A stretch of DNA of 64,000 nucleotides from Clostridiales bacterium (lineage in GTDB: Bacteria; Bacillota; Clostridia; Oscillospirales; Oscillospiraceae), in assembly GCA_022775085.1 (NCBI GenBank), contig JALFJQ010000039.1, positions 1-64,000 of the forward strand, in the 5' to 3' direction. Below, one piece after another: positions 33,301 through 41,955 of this stretch; the first letter of the stretch is position 1, and each line of letters begins with the position of its first letter. The notes beneath the pieces are model-generated. The model had not been told where the DNA came from. It made no database searches and saw only the letters and a list, made by a program, of their open reading frames with translations. A program made the translations under genes and the position numbers.

Positions 33301-36242
33301 ATCGTGCCTATATCACCTCCGCCATGGCGGCCCAAATCCTCGGGAAGTACGGCTATACCGCCGATATGGCCCCCGGCAAACACTTCGGCTACAGCTACAA
33401 TGATATTTATAAAATTTTCTATGCAGCTAATACCGGCTACTGCATGGATGTTAATGGAAATAAGATTGAAAACGATACGGCAGTGCAGCTGTGGACATCC
33501 AATGACTCCACCGCGCAGATGTTCCGAATCTGGGATGCGGGAGAAGGGTACAGTTATATCACCCCGGTGGAAAACAGCGCCTACCATGTAAACGTCCTGG
33601 GTGGTGGAACTGCCGACGGCACTAAATTGGGAATTCACACCGCCATCGACGCGGCCAGCCATTGGAAGGTAGAAAACTACGCGAACGGCACGACTAGCTT
33701 CTTTAACAAAAACGCGCCGACCACCGCAGCCATCGACCTTCCCGGTGGAACGATTAGAGAGGGTGCTCAGCTTCAGATCTACAACAACGCCAGCGCAAAA
33801 TACTGGAAGCTGCTCCAGCAGTACCGGATTTCCAACGATACCGTGTCCTCTCCGAATGATAATGGCACTTACAACATCGGCCTGACCCCGGAGAGCAACG
33901 GCGACATCATTTGCTATTATCTGCCCGGAGAGACTTCCCACGTTTATACGGATGTCAAAAATGAATCCGACATCGATACCAGAAACACCCTATGGTCCGT
34001 CTCCGTCCGGGACGACACCCACGCGGTTTATTCGGAGGGCGACCTCAGCACCATGGTGCAGTATGCGCCCAACGGAGGAGCAGTTACTGTCACGGTGCAG
34101 AATGCCGACGGAATTCTCTGGTCCTGCGTGGGAAAGAACGGGGGGACAGTGGAGGTGGAAAGCACCCAGAACGGGGGCGAAACCACATTTACCATCGCAA
34201 ACATCACCCAGCCCATCGAAGTGACGGCCACCAAGGCAGACCCTTCTTTCACTGTGCAGTATTACGCCAATATTCCACGGTTTGCAGCTTCCGGAGACAA
34301 TCCGCTGAAAGTCATTGACACCAGCGGAAAGATTTTGCCAACCAATGGCGGGACTATGGCGACGAGAAACCTGTATTTGGAGGGGACTGGACAGAAAACA
34401 AACCAGAACGCAGGTGTCCAAACAGATCTGTACCGGGTCAAGACAACAACTGAGCTGACAAAGATGTACACCGAAAAGAAGTGCAGCTTTGCGGCAGAAC
34501 CGGGCTTGGAATACTTCAATAAGCTCAAGGACAATGAGGATTATGTGCTGAAAGAGATTTGGGTGCTGAAAACCGGAAAATCCCCTGACAGCACCGATGT
34601 GGCAGATTGGGATGTATTCTACTACGAAGAAGGGACAACGGACTTTACCAATGAGGCAGGGCAGGCTGTTGACGGAACGATCCTGATCTGCGACGGCGCA
34701 GTGATTCGATTGGTGTTTGACGCCAGCTCCGGCGACTACCACAACGGCACGACCTTCTATGATTACAATATTTCCAGCGGACAGAACTCTGATGGCCGCT
34801 GGCGTACCGGTATCACCGGTATCAACAGTGAGTCCAACTATGGAACCAGCGGGAATGGTAAGAGAACGTGGCAGTCCGGCGCCGATATTCTTGCCTTTGG
34901 CAACGCAAACTGCGGAACGGGTATGTCTGGTTATATGTTTGACAACAGTACGCTGAATAAGTACAGCAGTAAAAACAGTGGATATGGCGGTGCGACCTTC
35001 GGATTGGCTAGCGGGTTGAACGATGATGGAACAATCCGGTATAATGGGTGGATCGTAGCCCCCAAACTGTTTAATGATGGCGATGCCACAGGAAAGCAGA
35101 CCTATTCCGGCAGTTCCCTGACCTTTGACCGGGTGGGAGATACCTATACCCTTAGTTCGGCATCCCTCTCGGGCGGAGGCACTGTCAGCGATTTACAGTA
35201 TTTCTTCCACCCCTCCCCGGTGAGCGGCTGTATTTGGGATGGAAAGAGCAACACGCTGAGCAAGTGGCAGAACAATATCTTCACCAACAATTTCTGGCCC
35301 ATGGATCAGGCAGCTGACAAGACAGACGCACTGTGGGGTCAGTATGGAAATCCGGGCAAATTTCAGGGCTTTACAGAAACAAACGGCTATAATTGGTCAA
35401 ATCTTGCAACGAATTTCCCGGAAAGCGATGATGGCAGAGCCCACAACTGGTTCTTCGGCATGAACTTTGCCCTCAGCTTCAATCTGACTGCTGACTATGA
35501 AGGCCCTCTGGAATACTACTTCTTCGGTGACGACGATCTGTGGGTGTTCCTGGACAACCGGCTGATCTGTGACATCGGCGGTGTTCACAGCTCTATCGGC
35601 GAGTATGTGAACCTGCGGGATTATCTGCCGGTGGGTTCCTCCGGACAGCATACCCTGTCCTTCTTCTACACCGAGCGGGGCGCTTCCGGCTCCACCTGCT
35701 GGATGAGCTTCACCCTGCCTTCCGTTTCCAGCGCCACCACCTCCCGGGATACGGGCAGCCTGCAAATCGAGAAAAAGCTGGAAAATACCGGTGATATGGA
35801 CTTCAGTGGGGAAGAGTACAAGTTTGAGGTGAAGCTGCTGACGGCTGAAAATGGTTCCGCGCTGAACCAGACCTTCAGCTACAGCAAAAATGACGGAACC
35901 TATGGCACGATCAAAAGCGGCGGCACCATTAAGCTGAAACAGGACGAGACCGCCACCATCAGCGGCATCCCGGCGGGAACCTTCTACCAGGTGACGGAGC
36001 TGACCACCCAGGGCTACCATACCACCGTCAACAACAATGAGGGGTATATCGCTTCCGGAACCATTGCGAGCGGAGGTATTGCACCTGCCTCCTTTGTGAA
36101 CCGTCCCTATATGGAGCTGCCCAGCACCGGCGGAGCCGGGACAACCTCTTATACCGCAGGCGGACTGCTGCTGATTGCAGCGGCGGCGGCCCTGCTGTAT
36201 ATCCATAACAGGCGCAGAAAGGAGGATTCTCCATCATCCTGA
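30315..36242 (+). CDS. giant LPSTG-anchored surface protein with His/Cys motif array, CHAP, ricin-like and fibro-slime domains
   Basis: 1975 residues. A basic N-terminus and hydrophobic segment (about 25-50) for export. Residues 58-372 hold 14 repeats of a HxHTxxCY-type motif (EHIHTDACY, IHQHTDTCY, VHTHTDGCY...), mostly followed by a Cys such as LICG or LTCG; two more follow at about 565 and 580. Between them is a CHAP hydrolase (about 395-555; Cys in GDWCAMF, His in SDHVGLV). Then beta-rich segments, a ricin-type trefoil (about 1030-1170), a fibro-slime-type domain (about 1480-1805, core FFGDDDLWVFLDNRLICDIG), a pilin-like domain (about 1814-1930), LPSTGG, a transmembrane helix and RRRK. Likely tip adhesin. 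GTG at 30315 or ATG at 30324 may start it. Confidence 0.9.
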   Translation: MSDMRQDEEKTVQKYAKERRSRKRWHRVATCLAAVVVFCTTYALILPAITMEKHCGLTEHIHTDACYTQVTAIEKKVPVCTAERLGIHQHTDTCYDADGKLICGQADYVVHHHDAACYDENGVLWCPLPETEAHQHTDSCYSKPEPAEETVHTHTDGCYTLERGDLLCQEHVHTDACYAETTKLICDVEESAGHQHDESCTDENGEIVCGQECSEGHQHTEGCYETIRELTCGSDSSHQHGDDCYEWKQVLTCDLPTEPTEGEPVLICGEPAAVSHQHTDACFETVEEPVDTEALTCTIPEDENHTHGPRCYGTWELTCGMQEHVHGEGCVVDEDAFCGKQAHTHDETCLDENGNQVCGLEEHTHTLSCYSDPEADVETREQWEQTFAKVTLTGDWRQDVIAIAETQLGYTESARNYAVWEDGTTHGYTRYGDWYGSPYGDWCAMFASFCIHYAGVEDMPLNWGCRTWIAELEPLDRYRPAQGEEPYSPEVGDLIFYDWEGDGLSDHVGLVAERIPETEDEPARLVAIEGNSANKVQSVTYDLDDPVILGYGLLPEQEFFCGKTGHVHTARCGSGCPLEEHIHTEQCELPAEEEVLTNLTFEGADYTVLVQYGPDAALPEGVKLEVSEIPGDSEEYQDYLSQTSTAMEKAGQTDTVVFARFFDIRFTLDGQTLEPAAPVSVTITYAEPVETSEDASCQAIHFGQEGTEILDVTTEQREDGSTSFTHTQNGFSVVGDVVTRLVALNPADNGPDRLPVDYYVCIDGVWTCVGSTKTGWYYTRNWHGEEGFTDYNRDYITVAQAVSILGPYGFTGNETNPSLVTAYQQKSSNTYVYSDTNTVSVPKDSENGTKILPLSRNPDHAGYNLYYLPNNNATIGATASPENLDKTANGFYTVKVFDAQGEEITSDLVFTGGSFTYDASASDVTSWLVARVGGTVEAVSGSQIVVNDVTTPVTISPNPGIDAGNHSVTFKVMIDGEWKTVGSLPYYYSGNVGGSDRAYITSAMAAQILGKYGYTADMAPGKHFGYSYNDIYKIFYAANTGYCMDVNGNKIENDTAVQLWTSNDSTAQMFRIWDAGEGYSYITPVENSAYHVNVLGGGTADGTKLGIHTAIDAASHWKVENYANGTTSFFNKNAPTTAAIDLPGGTIREGAQLQIYNNASAKYWKLLQQYRISNDTVSSPNDNGTYNIGLTPESNGDIICYYLPGETSHVYTDVKNESDIDTRNTLWSVSVRDDTHAVYSEGDLSTMVQYAPNGGAVTVTVQNADGILWSCVGKNGGTVEVESTQNGGETTFTIANITQPIEVTATKADPSFTVQYYANIPRFAASGDNPLKVIDTSGKILPTNGGTMATRNLYLEGTGQKTNQNAGVQTDLYRVKTTTELTKMYTEKKCSFAAEPGLEYFNKLKDNEDYVLKEIWVLKTGKSPDSTDVADWDVFYYEEGTTDFTNEAGQAVDGTILICDGAVIRLVFDASSGDYHNGTTFYDYNISSGQNSDGRWRTGITGINSESNYGTSGNGKRTWQSGADILAFGNANCGTGMSGYMFDNSTLNKYSSKNSGYGGATFGLASGLNDDGTIRYNGWIVAPKLFNDGDATGKQTYSGSSLTFDRVGDTYTLSSASLSGGGTVSDLQYFFHPSPVSGCIWDGKSNTLSKWQNNIFTNNFWPMDQAADKTDALWGQYGNPGKFQGFTETNGYNWSNLATNFPESDDGRAHNWFFGMNFALSFNLTADYEGPLEYYFFGDDDLWVFLDNRLICDIGGVHSSIGEYVNLRDYLPVGSSGQHTLSFFYTERGASGSTCWMSFTLPSVSSATTSRDTGSLQIEKKLENTGDMDFSGEEYKFEVKLLTAENGSALNQTFSYSKNDGTYGTIKSGGTIKLKQDETATISGIPAGTFYQVTELTTQGYHTTVNNNEGYIASGTIASGGIAPASFVNRPYMELPSTGGAGTTSYTAGGLLLIAAAAALLYIHNRRRKEDSPSS

Positions 36243-36295
36243 CGCGCGAAAAATCAGAAATTCTTATAAAATACCATATGAAAGGAAGTAAATCC

Positions 36296-38014
36296 ATGAA
36301 ACACGCAAGAAAACTCGCCAGTTTATTGCTGGCCCTTGTCATGGTCTTCGCCCTGGCCACCACGGCGTTTGCCACTGGCGAAACCACTGGTAGTATTACC
36401 ATCAACGATGCTACCAATGTTTCCGTAGCGGGTAAGACCTTCAATGCCTATAAGATTCTGGATGTGAAGTCCTATACCGCTGGTACAGATGGCCAGGCAG
36501 GCACAGTTGTTTACACCGTCCCTGCCGAAATGAAAGCCTTCTATATGAACCGCTACACACTGACCGGCAACGAGGGGGACTTTGATGCACAGGTCGTAGA
36601 GAACATCAATGGCGAGACGGACTTATTCGCCTTTGCGAAGGCTGCTCTTGCCGCAGCTAAGAATGCGGGCATTACCCCAGGGACTTCCACCGCTGCTGCT
36701 GACGCTATCTCTGTTACTATCAATGATCTGCCTCTGGGCTATTATGTGGTCGAGGATGCGGGCACTGCTACCCCCATCTCCGCACTGATTCTTGACACCA
36801 CCAACCCCAATGTTGACATCAAAATCAAGGCCGACAAACCCACCGTGGACAAGAAGATCGATGGTGTTAATGACACAGATCCGGGCACAACTGGTGACGT
36901 GAAGTACAACAATGCCTCTGTTGGGGATAAGATTCCCTACAAGGTTACCTCCCAGGTGCCCGATATGACCGGCTATACCAAGTACTATTTTGTTCTGAAC
37001 GATAAACTGTCTAAGGGCCTGACTTTTGACAACAATGTAGCTATTACTATTGGCGATAAGACTCTGGCTGATACGGATTTTACCGTAAACCATGTAGTAA
37101 ATGAGGATAAGACTACCTCTGTCGAGATCGTATTTAAGAATTTTATTCAGTATAAGACCGAAGAGTATAAGAATGCAGGTATTACTGTCACCTACTCCGC
37201 TACCGTTAACAAAGATGCTGAAATCGGTGTGACAGGCAACCCCAACGAAGTCAAGCTGATCTATTCGAATAACCCCAATGTTACGGATGATGGCAGTCCT
37301 GACGCCCCGGATAAGCCCAACGAGAATTCTCCCGTTGGTGAAACCCCTGTCTCCAAAACCTATACATATGTCACAGAACTGGAACTGATCAAGGTGGATA
37401 ATAACGGCAATCGCCTGACCGGCGCTGAGTTCCAGATCGCAGGCACGAGACTGAATACCGTGCTGGTGTCTGCCAATACGTTTACTGTGAGAGAGAATGG
37501 CGAATACTGGAAGCTGAAGGACGGCACCTATACCACGGATGATCCCAACGCTGAGGGTATGGATAAGTCGAAGTATGAAAGCACGACTATCAAATACGCC
37601 AAGACCACGACTACGAATACGATTACAAAGACTGATACTGTCACATACACCGGCACAGTAGGCGCGGACGGCGTCCTTCGTTTCACTGGTCTCACCGCCG
37701 GCGACTACACCATTACCGAGTTGAAAGCCCCTGCCGGTTATAACCTGCTGGAAACGCCCATCAAAGTCACAATCGGATTTACTGCTCCTGCAGAGGGCGC
37801 AGCTTCGCAAGACTGCACTTGGACATATACCGGCACAGATATTGTTAACGGCACCAATGTCAACAAAATCACCGTCGTGAACAAGGCCGGCACCGAGCTG
37901 CCCTCCACCGGCGGCATGGGCACCACCATCTTCTATGTCCTCGGCTCCATTCTGGTTGTCGGCGCGGTCGTCCTGCTGGTGACCAAGAAGCGCATGAGCT
38001 CTGCCGAACGCTAA
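36296..38014 (+). CDS. major pilin (isopeptide D2-type backbone subunit, LPSTGG)
   Basis: 572 residues. Signal peptide LASLLLALVMVFALATTAFA; an N-terminal domain ending YYVVEDAG; a D2-type domain starting TVDKKIDG with VGDKIPYKVTSQVPDMTGY; a C-terminal Cna-B-like domain (LELIKVDNNGNRLTGAEFQI) ending in the E-box YTITELKAPAGYN; then LPSTGG at about residue 535, a transmembrane helix and KKR. This is the architecture of sortase-polymerised backbone pilins. The lysine in KADKPTVDKK could be the acceptor. The gene is visibly richer in A/T at third positions than its neighbours. The ATG at 36296 follows AAAGGAAG. Confidence 0.92.
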   Translation: MKHARKLASLLLALVMVFALATTAFATGETTGSITINDATNVSVAGKTFNAYKILDVKSYTAGTDGQAGTVVYTVPAEMKAFYMNRYTLTGNEGDFDAQVVENINGETDLFAFAKAALAAAKNAGITPGTSTAAADAISVTINDLPLGYYVVEDAGTATPISALILDTTNPNVDIKIKADKPTVDKKIDGVNDTDPGTTGDVKYNNASVGDKIPYKVTSQVPDMTGYTKYYFVLNDKLSKGLTFDNNVAITIGDKTLADTDFTVNHVVNEDKTTSVEIVFKNFIQYKTEEYKNAGITVTYSATVNKDAEIGVTGNPNEVKLIYSNNPNVTDDGSPDAPDKPNENSPVGETPVSKTYTYVTELELIKVDNNGNRLTGAEFQIAGTRLNTVLVSANTFTVRENGEYWKLKDGTYTTDDPNAEGMDKSKYESTTIKYAKTTTTNTITKTDTVTYTGTVGADGVLRFTGLTAGDYTITELKAPAGYNLLETPIKVTIGFTAPAEGAASQDCTWTYTGTDIVNGTNVNKITVVNKAGTELPSTGGMGTTIFYVLGSILVVGAVVLLVTKKRMSSAER

Positions 38015-38040
38015 ACCCTGATTTTACCCAGACGCTGTAC

Positions 38041-38060
38041 CGGGGAGGGCAACCTCCCCG
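38041..38060 (+). promoter_or_regulatory. intercistronic hairpin after the major pilin gene
   Basis: CGGGGAGG-GCAA-CCTCCCCG: an 8-bp GC stem with a tight loop, no T-run. Probably a 3' stabilising or attenuating structure that would keep pilin message above sortase message. Confidence 0.5.
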
Positions 38061-38085
38061 GGCGCAGCCGCAAGGAGAACCCTGT

Positions 38086-38904
38086 ATGCGAAAACATCTG
38101 TCAACAATCCTTCTGGTTTTCATATTGCTTATCGGGCTGTCCCTGCTGCTGTACCCTTCCGTCAGCGACTACTGGAACTCCTTCCACCAGACCCGGGCCA
38201 TTGCCACCTACGCCGAAAACGTGGCGAAGCTGGACAACAACCAGTACGACCATCTCTGGGAGGAAGCCAGAGCCTATAACGAGGCCCTGCCCTTCCGCAG
38301 CAATCCCTATTATCTGTCGGAGGAACAGAAGGCGCAATACGAGAGCCTGCTGGATGTGTCCGGCCTGGGAGTTATGGGCTACATCGAAATTCCCGAAATT
38401 GACGTGAGCCTGCCCATCTACCACGGCACCGAGGAATCGGTCTTGCAGATCGCCGTGGGACATCTGGAATGGTCCAGCCTGCCCGTAGGCGGCGAGAGCA
38501 CCCACTGTGTCCTGTCCGGCCACCGGGGACTGCCCAGCGCCAAGCTGTTCACCAACCTCGACAAGCTCCGGGAGGGGGACACCTTCCTGCTGCGCGTTCT
38601 GGACGAGGTGCTGACCTACGAAGTCGACCAAATCCTCATCGTGGAGCCTCAGGAGATCGACGCACTGAAAATCGTGGAAGGGAAGGACTACTGCACCCTG
38701 GTGACCTGCACCCCCTACGGCATCAACACCCACCGGCTGCTGGTTCGGGGACACCGCATCGACAATATCGAGCAGGCCAAAACCATCCGGGTCACCGCCG
38801 ACGCCATCCAGATCGAGCCAATGCTGGTGGCGCCCATCGTGGCGATCCCCATGCTGCTGATTCTGCTGATCCTTCTGCTGCTGCCCCGCCGCAGAAAGAA
38901 ATAG
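38086..38904 (+). CDS. class C (pilin-polymerising) sortase
   Basis: 272 residues. N-terminal and C-terminal transmembrane helices (the latter MLLILLILLLL then RRRKK) flank the sortase barrel, as in class C enzymes. Catalytic His in SGHRGLP (about residue 146), Cys in TLVTCTPYG (about 208), Arg in HRLLVRG. The lid region lies before the barrel (EEARAYNEALPF). Joins pilin subunits through LPxTG and a pilin lysine. Follows the major pilin by 71 bases. Confidence 0.94.
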   Translation: MRKHLSTILLVFILLIGLSLLLYPSVSDYWNSFHQTRAIATYAENVAKLDNNQYDHLWEEARAYNEALPFRSNPYYLSEEQKAQYESLLDVSGLGVMGYIEIPEIDVSLPIYHGTEESVLQIAVGHLEWSSLPVGGESTHCVLSGHRGLPSAKLFTNLDKLREGDTFLLRVLDEVLTYEVDQILIVEPQEIDALKIVEGKDYCTLVTCTPYGINTHRLLVRGHRIDNIEQAKTIRVTADAIQIEPMLVAPIVAIPMLLILLILLLLPRRRKK

Positions 38905-38915
38905 GAGGAAAGACT

Positions 38916-39590
38916 ATGAAAAAGCATTTGATTTCCGCACTGCTGGCTCTGCTTGTGCTGCTCTGCCTGCCCCTGTCCGCCGCCGCCCACCCGGTTCCGG
39001 ACGAGAGCCAGGACGGCCATTGCAGCATCACCATCACCATGACCTACAAGGGAAAAGCCGTCCCCGGCGGCACTCTGGCCCTGTATAAGGTGGGCGACGT
39101 GCAGGAGGACGACGGCAACTACAGCTTCGTGCCGGTGAAAGCCATTCAGTCCGATATTTCCGAGTTCGGTAACATCGAATCCTCTGATTTGGCGGGCAAA
39201 CTGGCGAAGCTGGAAAAGAAGCTGACGCCCGTCACCGCCAAACCCGTGACCATCGACAAGAACGGTACCGCGGCCTTTTCGAATCTGGAGTTCGGACTGT
39301 ATCTGGTGGTGCAGAAAACCGCCGCTTCCGGGTACGGGAAAACCTCGCCCTTCCTGGTGAGCGTGCCATACCTCTACAAGGGAGAATACAAATACAACGT
39401 GACCAGCCAGCCCAAGACCGATCTGGAACGGGAGGTCAAGCCCACCACGCCGCCATCCTCCGGAGGCGGCGGCGGAAAGCTTCCCCAGACCGGGCAGCTG
39501 TGGTGGCCGGTGCCGGTGCTGGTCTGCATGGGCCTTGGCTGCATCGCCGTGGGCCTGATCCGCCGCAGGGAGGCCGGAGATGAAAGCTGA
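38916..39590 (+). CDS. minor pilin / basal subunit, LPQTG-anchored
   Basis: 224 residues. Signal peptide ending AAAHP; one pilin-like beta domain (SITITMTYKGKAVPGGTLAL, then AFSNLEFGLYLVVQK, a relaxed E-box); a Pro/Ser/Gly linker (PSSGGGGGKLPQTG at about 181-194); a transmembrane helix and RRR tail. Small size, a single domain and a Pro-rich linker fit a wall-anchored base pilin. AGGAGG precedes the ATG; the next sortase overlaps its end by 11 bases. Confidence 0.9.
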   Translation: MKKHLISALLALLVLLCLPLSAAAHPVPDESQDGHCSITITMTYKGKAVPGGTLALYKVGDVQEDDGNYSFVPVKAIQSDISEFGNIESSDLAGKLAKLEKKLTPVTAKPVTIDKNGTAAFSNLEFGLYLVVQKTAASGYGKTSPFLVSVPYLYKGEYKYNVTSQPKTDLEREVKPTTPPSSGGGGGKLPQTGQLWWPVPVLVCMGLGCIAVGLIRRREAGDES

Positions 39591-40191
39591 CCGGGGAACC
39601 GCCTGGATCCACGTGGGGCTGCTGCTGATAGCGGCAGCCCTGTTCCTTTCGGCCTACAATGAAATGGCTTCCCACGAAGCCCGGAACAGCGCCCAACAGG
39701 TCATCGAGCAGCTGTGCGAGACGCTTCCCACGGAAAGCACCGCCGGAACCGAAGCCCCGGCAGTCCCGGAATACCTGCTGGATGCCGGCCGGGAGATGCC
39801 GGTGCAGACTATCAACGGCCGGGACTATATCGGGGTGCTGAGCATCCCATCCCTGGAGCTGGAACTGCCGGTGATCAGTCAGTGGGATTACCCCGCGCTG
39901 AAGGTTGCCCCCTGCCGGTATTCCGGCTCCTTGTATCAGGACAATCTGATCATCTGCGCCCACAACTACGCTTCCCATTTTGGAAAGCTGAAAACCCTCC
40001 AGCCCGGGGACACCGTCCAGTTTACGGATATGGACGAAAATGTGGTGACCTTCCGAATGGTGGAGCGGGAGACGCTGGGCCCCACGGACGTGGAGGGGAT
40101 GGAAGCCGGAGACTGGGATCTGACCCTGTTCACCTGCACTGTGGGCGGACAGACCCGTGTGACGATCCGCTTTGAGCGGGAGAAAGACTAA
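39580..40191 (+). CDS. second sortase (class B/D-like)
   Basis: 203 residues with a single N-terminal transmembrane helix. Catalytic His in IICAHNYASHFG (about 128), Cys in LTLFTCTVGG (about 186), Arg in QTRVTIRF. No C-terminal membrane helix or lid, so it is not a class C enzyme; it may anchor the finished pilus, perhaps via the LPQTG base subunit with which it is translationally coupled. Confidence 0.88.
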   Translation: MKADRGTAWIHVGLLLIAAALFLSAYNEMASHEARNSAQQVIEQLCETLPTESTAGTEAPAVPEYLLDAGREMPVQTINGRDYIGVLSIPSLELELPVISQWDYPALKVAPCRYSGSLYQDNLIICAHNYASHFGKLKTLQPGDTVQFTDMDENVVTFRMVERETLGPTDVEGMEAGDWDLTLFTCTVGGQTRVTIRFEREKD

Positions 40192-40337
40192 GGAACTTCT
40201 GTTGTATCCGGTATTGAAAATCGTTTTAAGAGAGGAATTCTTTGAAAAAGTAATGGCTTTTTCTATTTGACTACAATTGGTGATTTCTTCCCGACCGCAG
40301 TATAAACGATTTTGGGAATGATGTCTTTTCGCCATTC
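40192..40337. other. gene-free sequence after the pilus operon
   Basis: AT-richer intergenic sequence with no clear terminator. The inverted repeat that follows at 40338 may end the pilus transcript. Confidence 0.4.
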
Positions 40338-40407
40338 TAAGGCAACACCGCACAATGGGTATTTCGGGCTTCAGCGGATCTTTACCCCATTATGCGGTGT
40401 TGCCTTA
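40338..40407. repeat. 70-bp inverted-repeat element
   Basis: Arms TAAGGCAACACCGCACAATG... (40338-40359) and its inverted copy (40386-40407), 22 bp with one mismatch, around a 26-base centre. No coding capacity; MITE-like in form, and able to fold into a long hairpin. Confidence 0.75.
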
Positions 40408-40472
40408 AAATGCCCTTTTATAAGACCGCGGTCAGCATTCATGCAATCGTTGTGAATATTTGGCGGAACGGT

Positions 40473-40501
40473 TTGAAATTGCGGAACGATTCTGTTATAA
40501 T
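40473..40501 (+). promoter_or_regulatory. promoter of the second MATE gene
   Basis: TTGAAA, 17-base spacer, TATAAT; 49 bases ahead of the start. Confidence 0.8.
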
Positions 40502-40549
40502 AAACCAGTAACACTGACGAACGCAGACAGAAAAGGAATCGGATTCGGT

Positions 40550-41917
40550 ATGAAAAATATACGGGCAGTTTCAGCAAAGACCACGGTCCGGGATATGACG
40601 GAAGGCTCCATTGTGAGGCAGGTGACTCTGTTTGCCCTGCCGCTGATGCTGGGCAATATCTTCCAGATGCTCTACAACACTGTGGACTCAATTGTGGTGG
40701 GTAATTTCGTGGGGACGCAGGCTTTGGCGGCGGTAGGCTCCACCACCATGATCGTAAACATGATGGTGTTCTTCTTCAATGGCTTCTCCGCCGGTGCGGG
40801 GGTGGTCATCGCCAATTACTTTGGGGCAAAGGATATGGAGAAACTCCATAAGTCCATCGAAACCACAATGGCGGCGACCTTCGTGCTGAGCCTTCTGTTC
40901 ACCATCGCGGGCGTGGCGGCGGTGAAGCCCATGCTGCGCTTTATGGCTACTCCAGAGGACGTGTTTGGGGAAGCCACGGTCTATCTGCAAATTTACATCG
41001 GCGGCATTTCCGGCCTGCTGGTGTACAACATGGGCAGCGGTATTCTCCGGGCAGTGGGGGATACCATGCGTCCGCTTTATTTTCTGATTCTCACCAGTGT
41101 GCTGAACATTATTCTGGATCTGGTGTTCGTGCTGGGGCTGCACCGGGGAATTGACGGCGTGGCCTGGGCCACCATTCTTTCCCAGTTCATTTCCGCCTTT
41201 CTCACGATGGCTCTGCTGACCCGCTCCCGGGACATCTACCGACTGACCTGGCACGACCTGAAAATCGACCGGGCCATCCTGGGCAGTATTTTCGCGGTGG
41301 GTCTGCCTGCCGGCATTCAGGCAATTATCACGGCGTTTTCCAATGTGTTTGTCCAGTCTTATGTCAACTTCTTTGGTTCCAGCTGCATGGCGGGCTGGAG
41401 CTGCTACAACAAGCTGGATCAGTTTATCATGCTGCCCATGCAGAGCATGGCCATGGCGGCCACCACTTTCGTCAGCCAGAACATCGGCGCGGGAAAGCAG
41501 CGACGGGTGAACCGGGGCACCGTCATCACGGTGAGCATGGCTGTGGGTGTGACAGCGGTGATCGTAGCCTTTCTGTGCATCTTTGCTGCCCCGGCTGTGG
41601 GACTGTTTTCTCCGGACGAGGCGGTCATTGAATATGGTGTGCTGTTTATCCGGGCTAACTGCTTCTTTTTGCTCTTCAACAGCGTGAATCATGTGCTGGC
41701 TGGCGCGCTGCGGGGCCGGGGAGACTCCAAAGGGCCCATGATCATCATGCTGCTGGCCTTTGTGGGCATCCGGCAGGTTTATCTGTATGTGGTGACCCAT
41801 TTCGTCGCCAATACCCCCTTCCTGGTGGGTTTCGGCTACCCTGTGGGCTGGACGAGCTGCTGCATCATCGAGCTGGCCTATTTCTTCCTGCGCTGGAGAA
41901 AGCCCCGGCAGGAATAA
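40550..41917 (+). CDS. MATE family efflux transporter
   Basis: About 455 residues, 12 hydrophobic helices. Starts MTEGSIVRQVTLFALPLMLGN after a short lead, followed by LYNTVDSIVVGNFVG, the common MATE N-terminal pattern. The ATG at 40550 lies about 11 bases after AAAGGAA; the upstream in-frame ATG falls before the promoter and is rejected. Substrate unknown. Confidence 0.92.
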   Translation: MKNIRAVSAKTTVRDMTEGSIVRQVTLFALPLMLGNIFQMLYNTVDSIVVGNFVGTQALAAVGSTTMIVNMMVFFFNGFSAGAGVVIANYFGAKDMEKLHKSIETTMAATFVLSLLFTIAGVAAVKPMLRFMATPEDVFGEATVYLQIYIGGISGLLVYNMGSGILRAVGDTMRPLYFLILTSVLNIILDLVFVLGLHRGIDGVAWATILSQFISAFLTMALLTRSRDIYRLTWHDLKIDRAILGSIFAVGLPAGIQAIITAFSNVFVQSYVNFFGSSCMAGWSCYNKLDQFIMLPMQSMAMAATTFVSQNIGAGKQRRVNRGTVITVSMAVGVTAVIVAFLCIFAAPAVGLFSPDEAVIEYGVLFIRANCFFLLFNSVNHVLAGALRGRGDSKGPMIIMLLAFVGIRQVYLYVVTHFVANTPFLVGFGYPVGWTSCCIIELAYFFLRWRKPRQE

Positions 41918-41955
41918 GTGTAGAAAATGTTTCAAAAAGAAAGGAGCGGGCTGCC

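Noticed and set aside
29453-40191. Prophage or integrative element boundaries around the pilus operon
   Set aside because: No integrase, recombinase, direct repeats or phage genes at either side.
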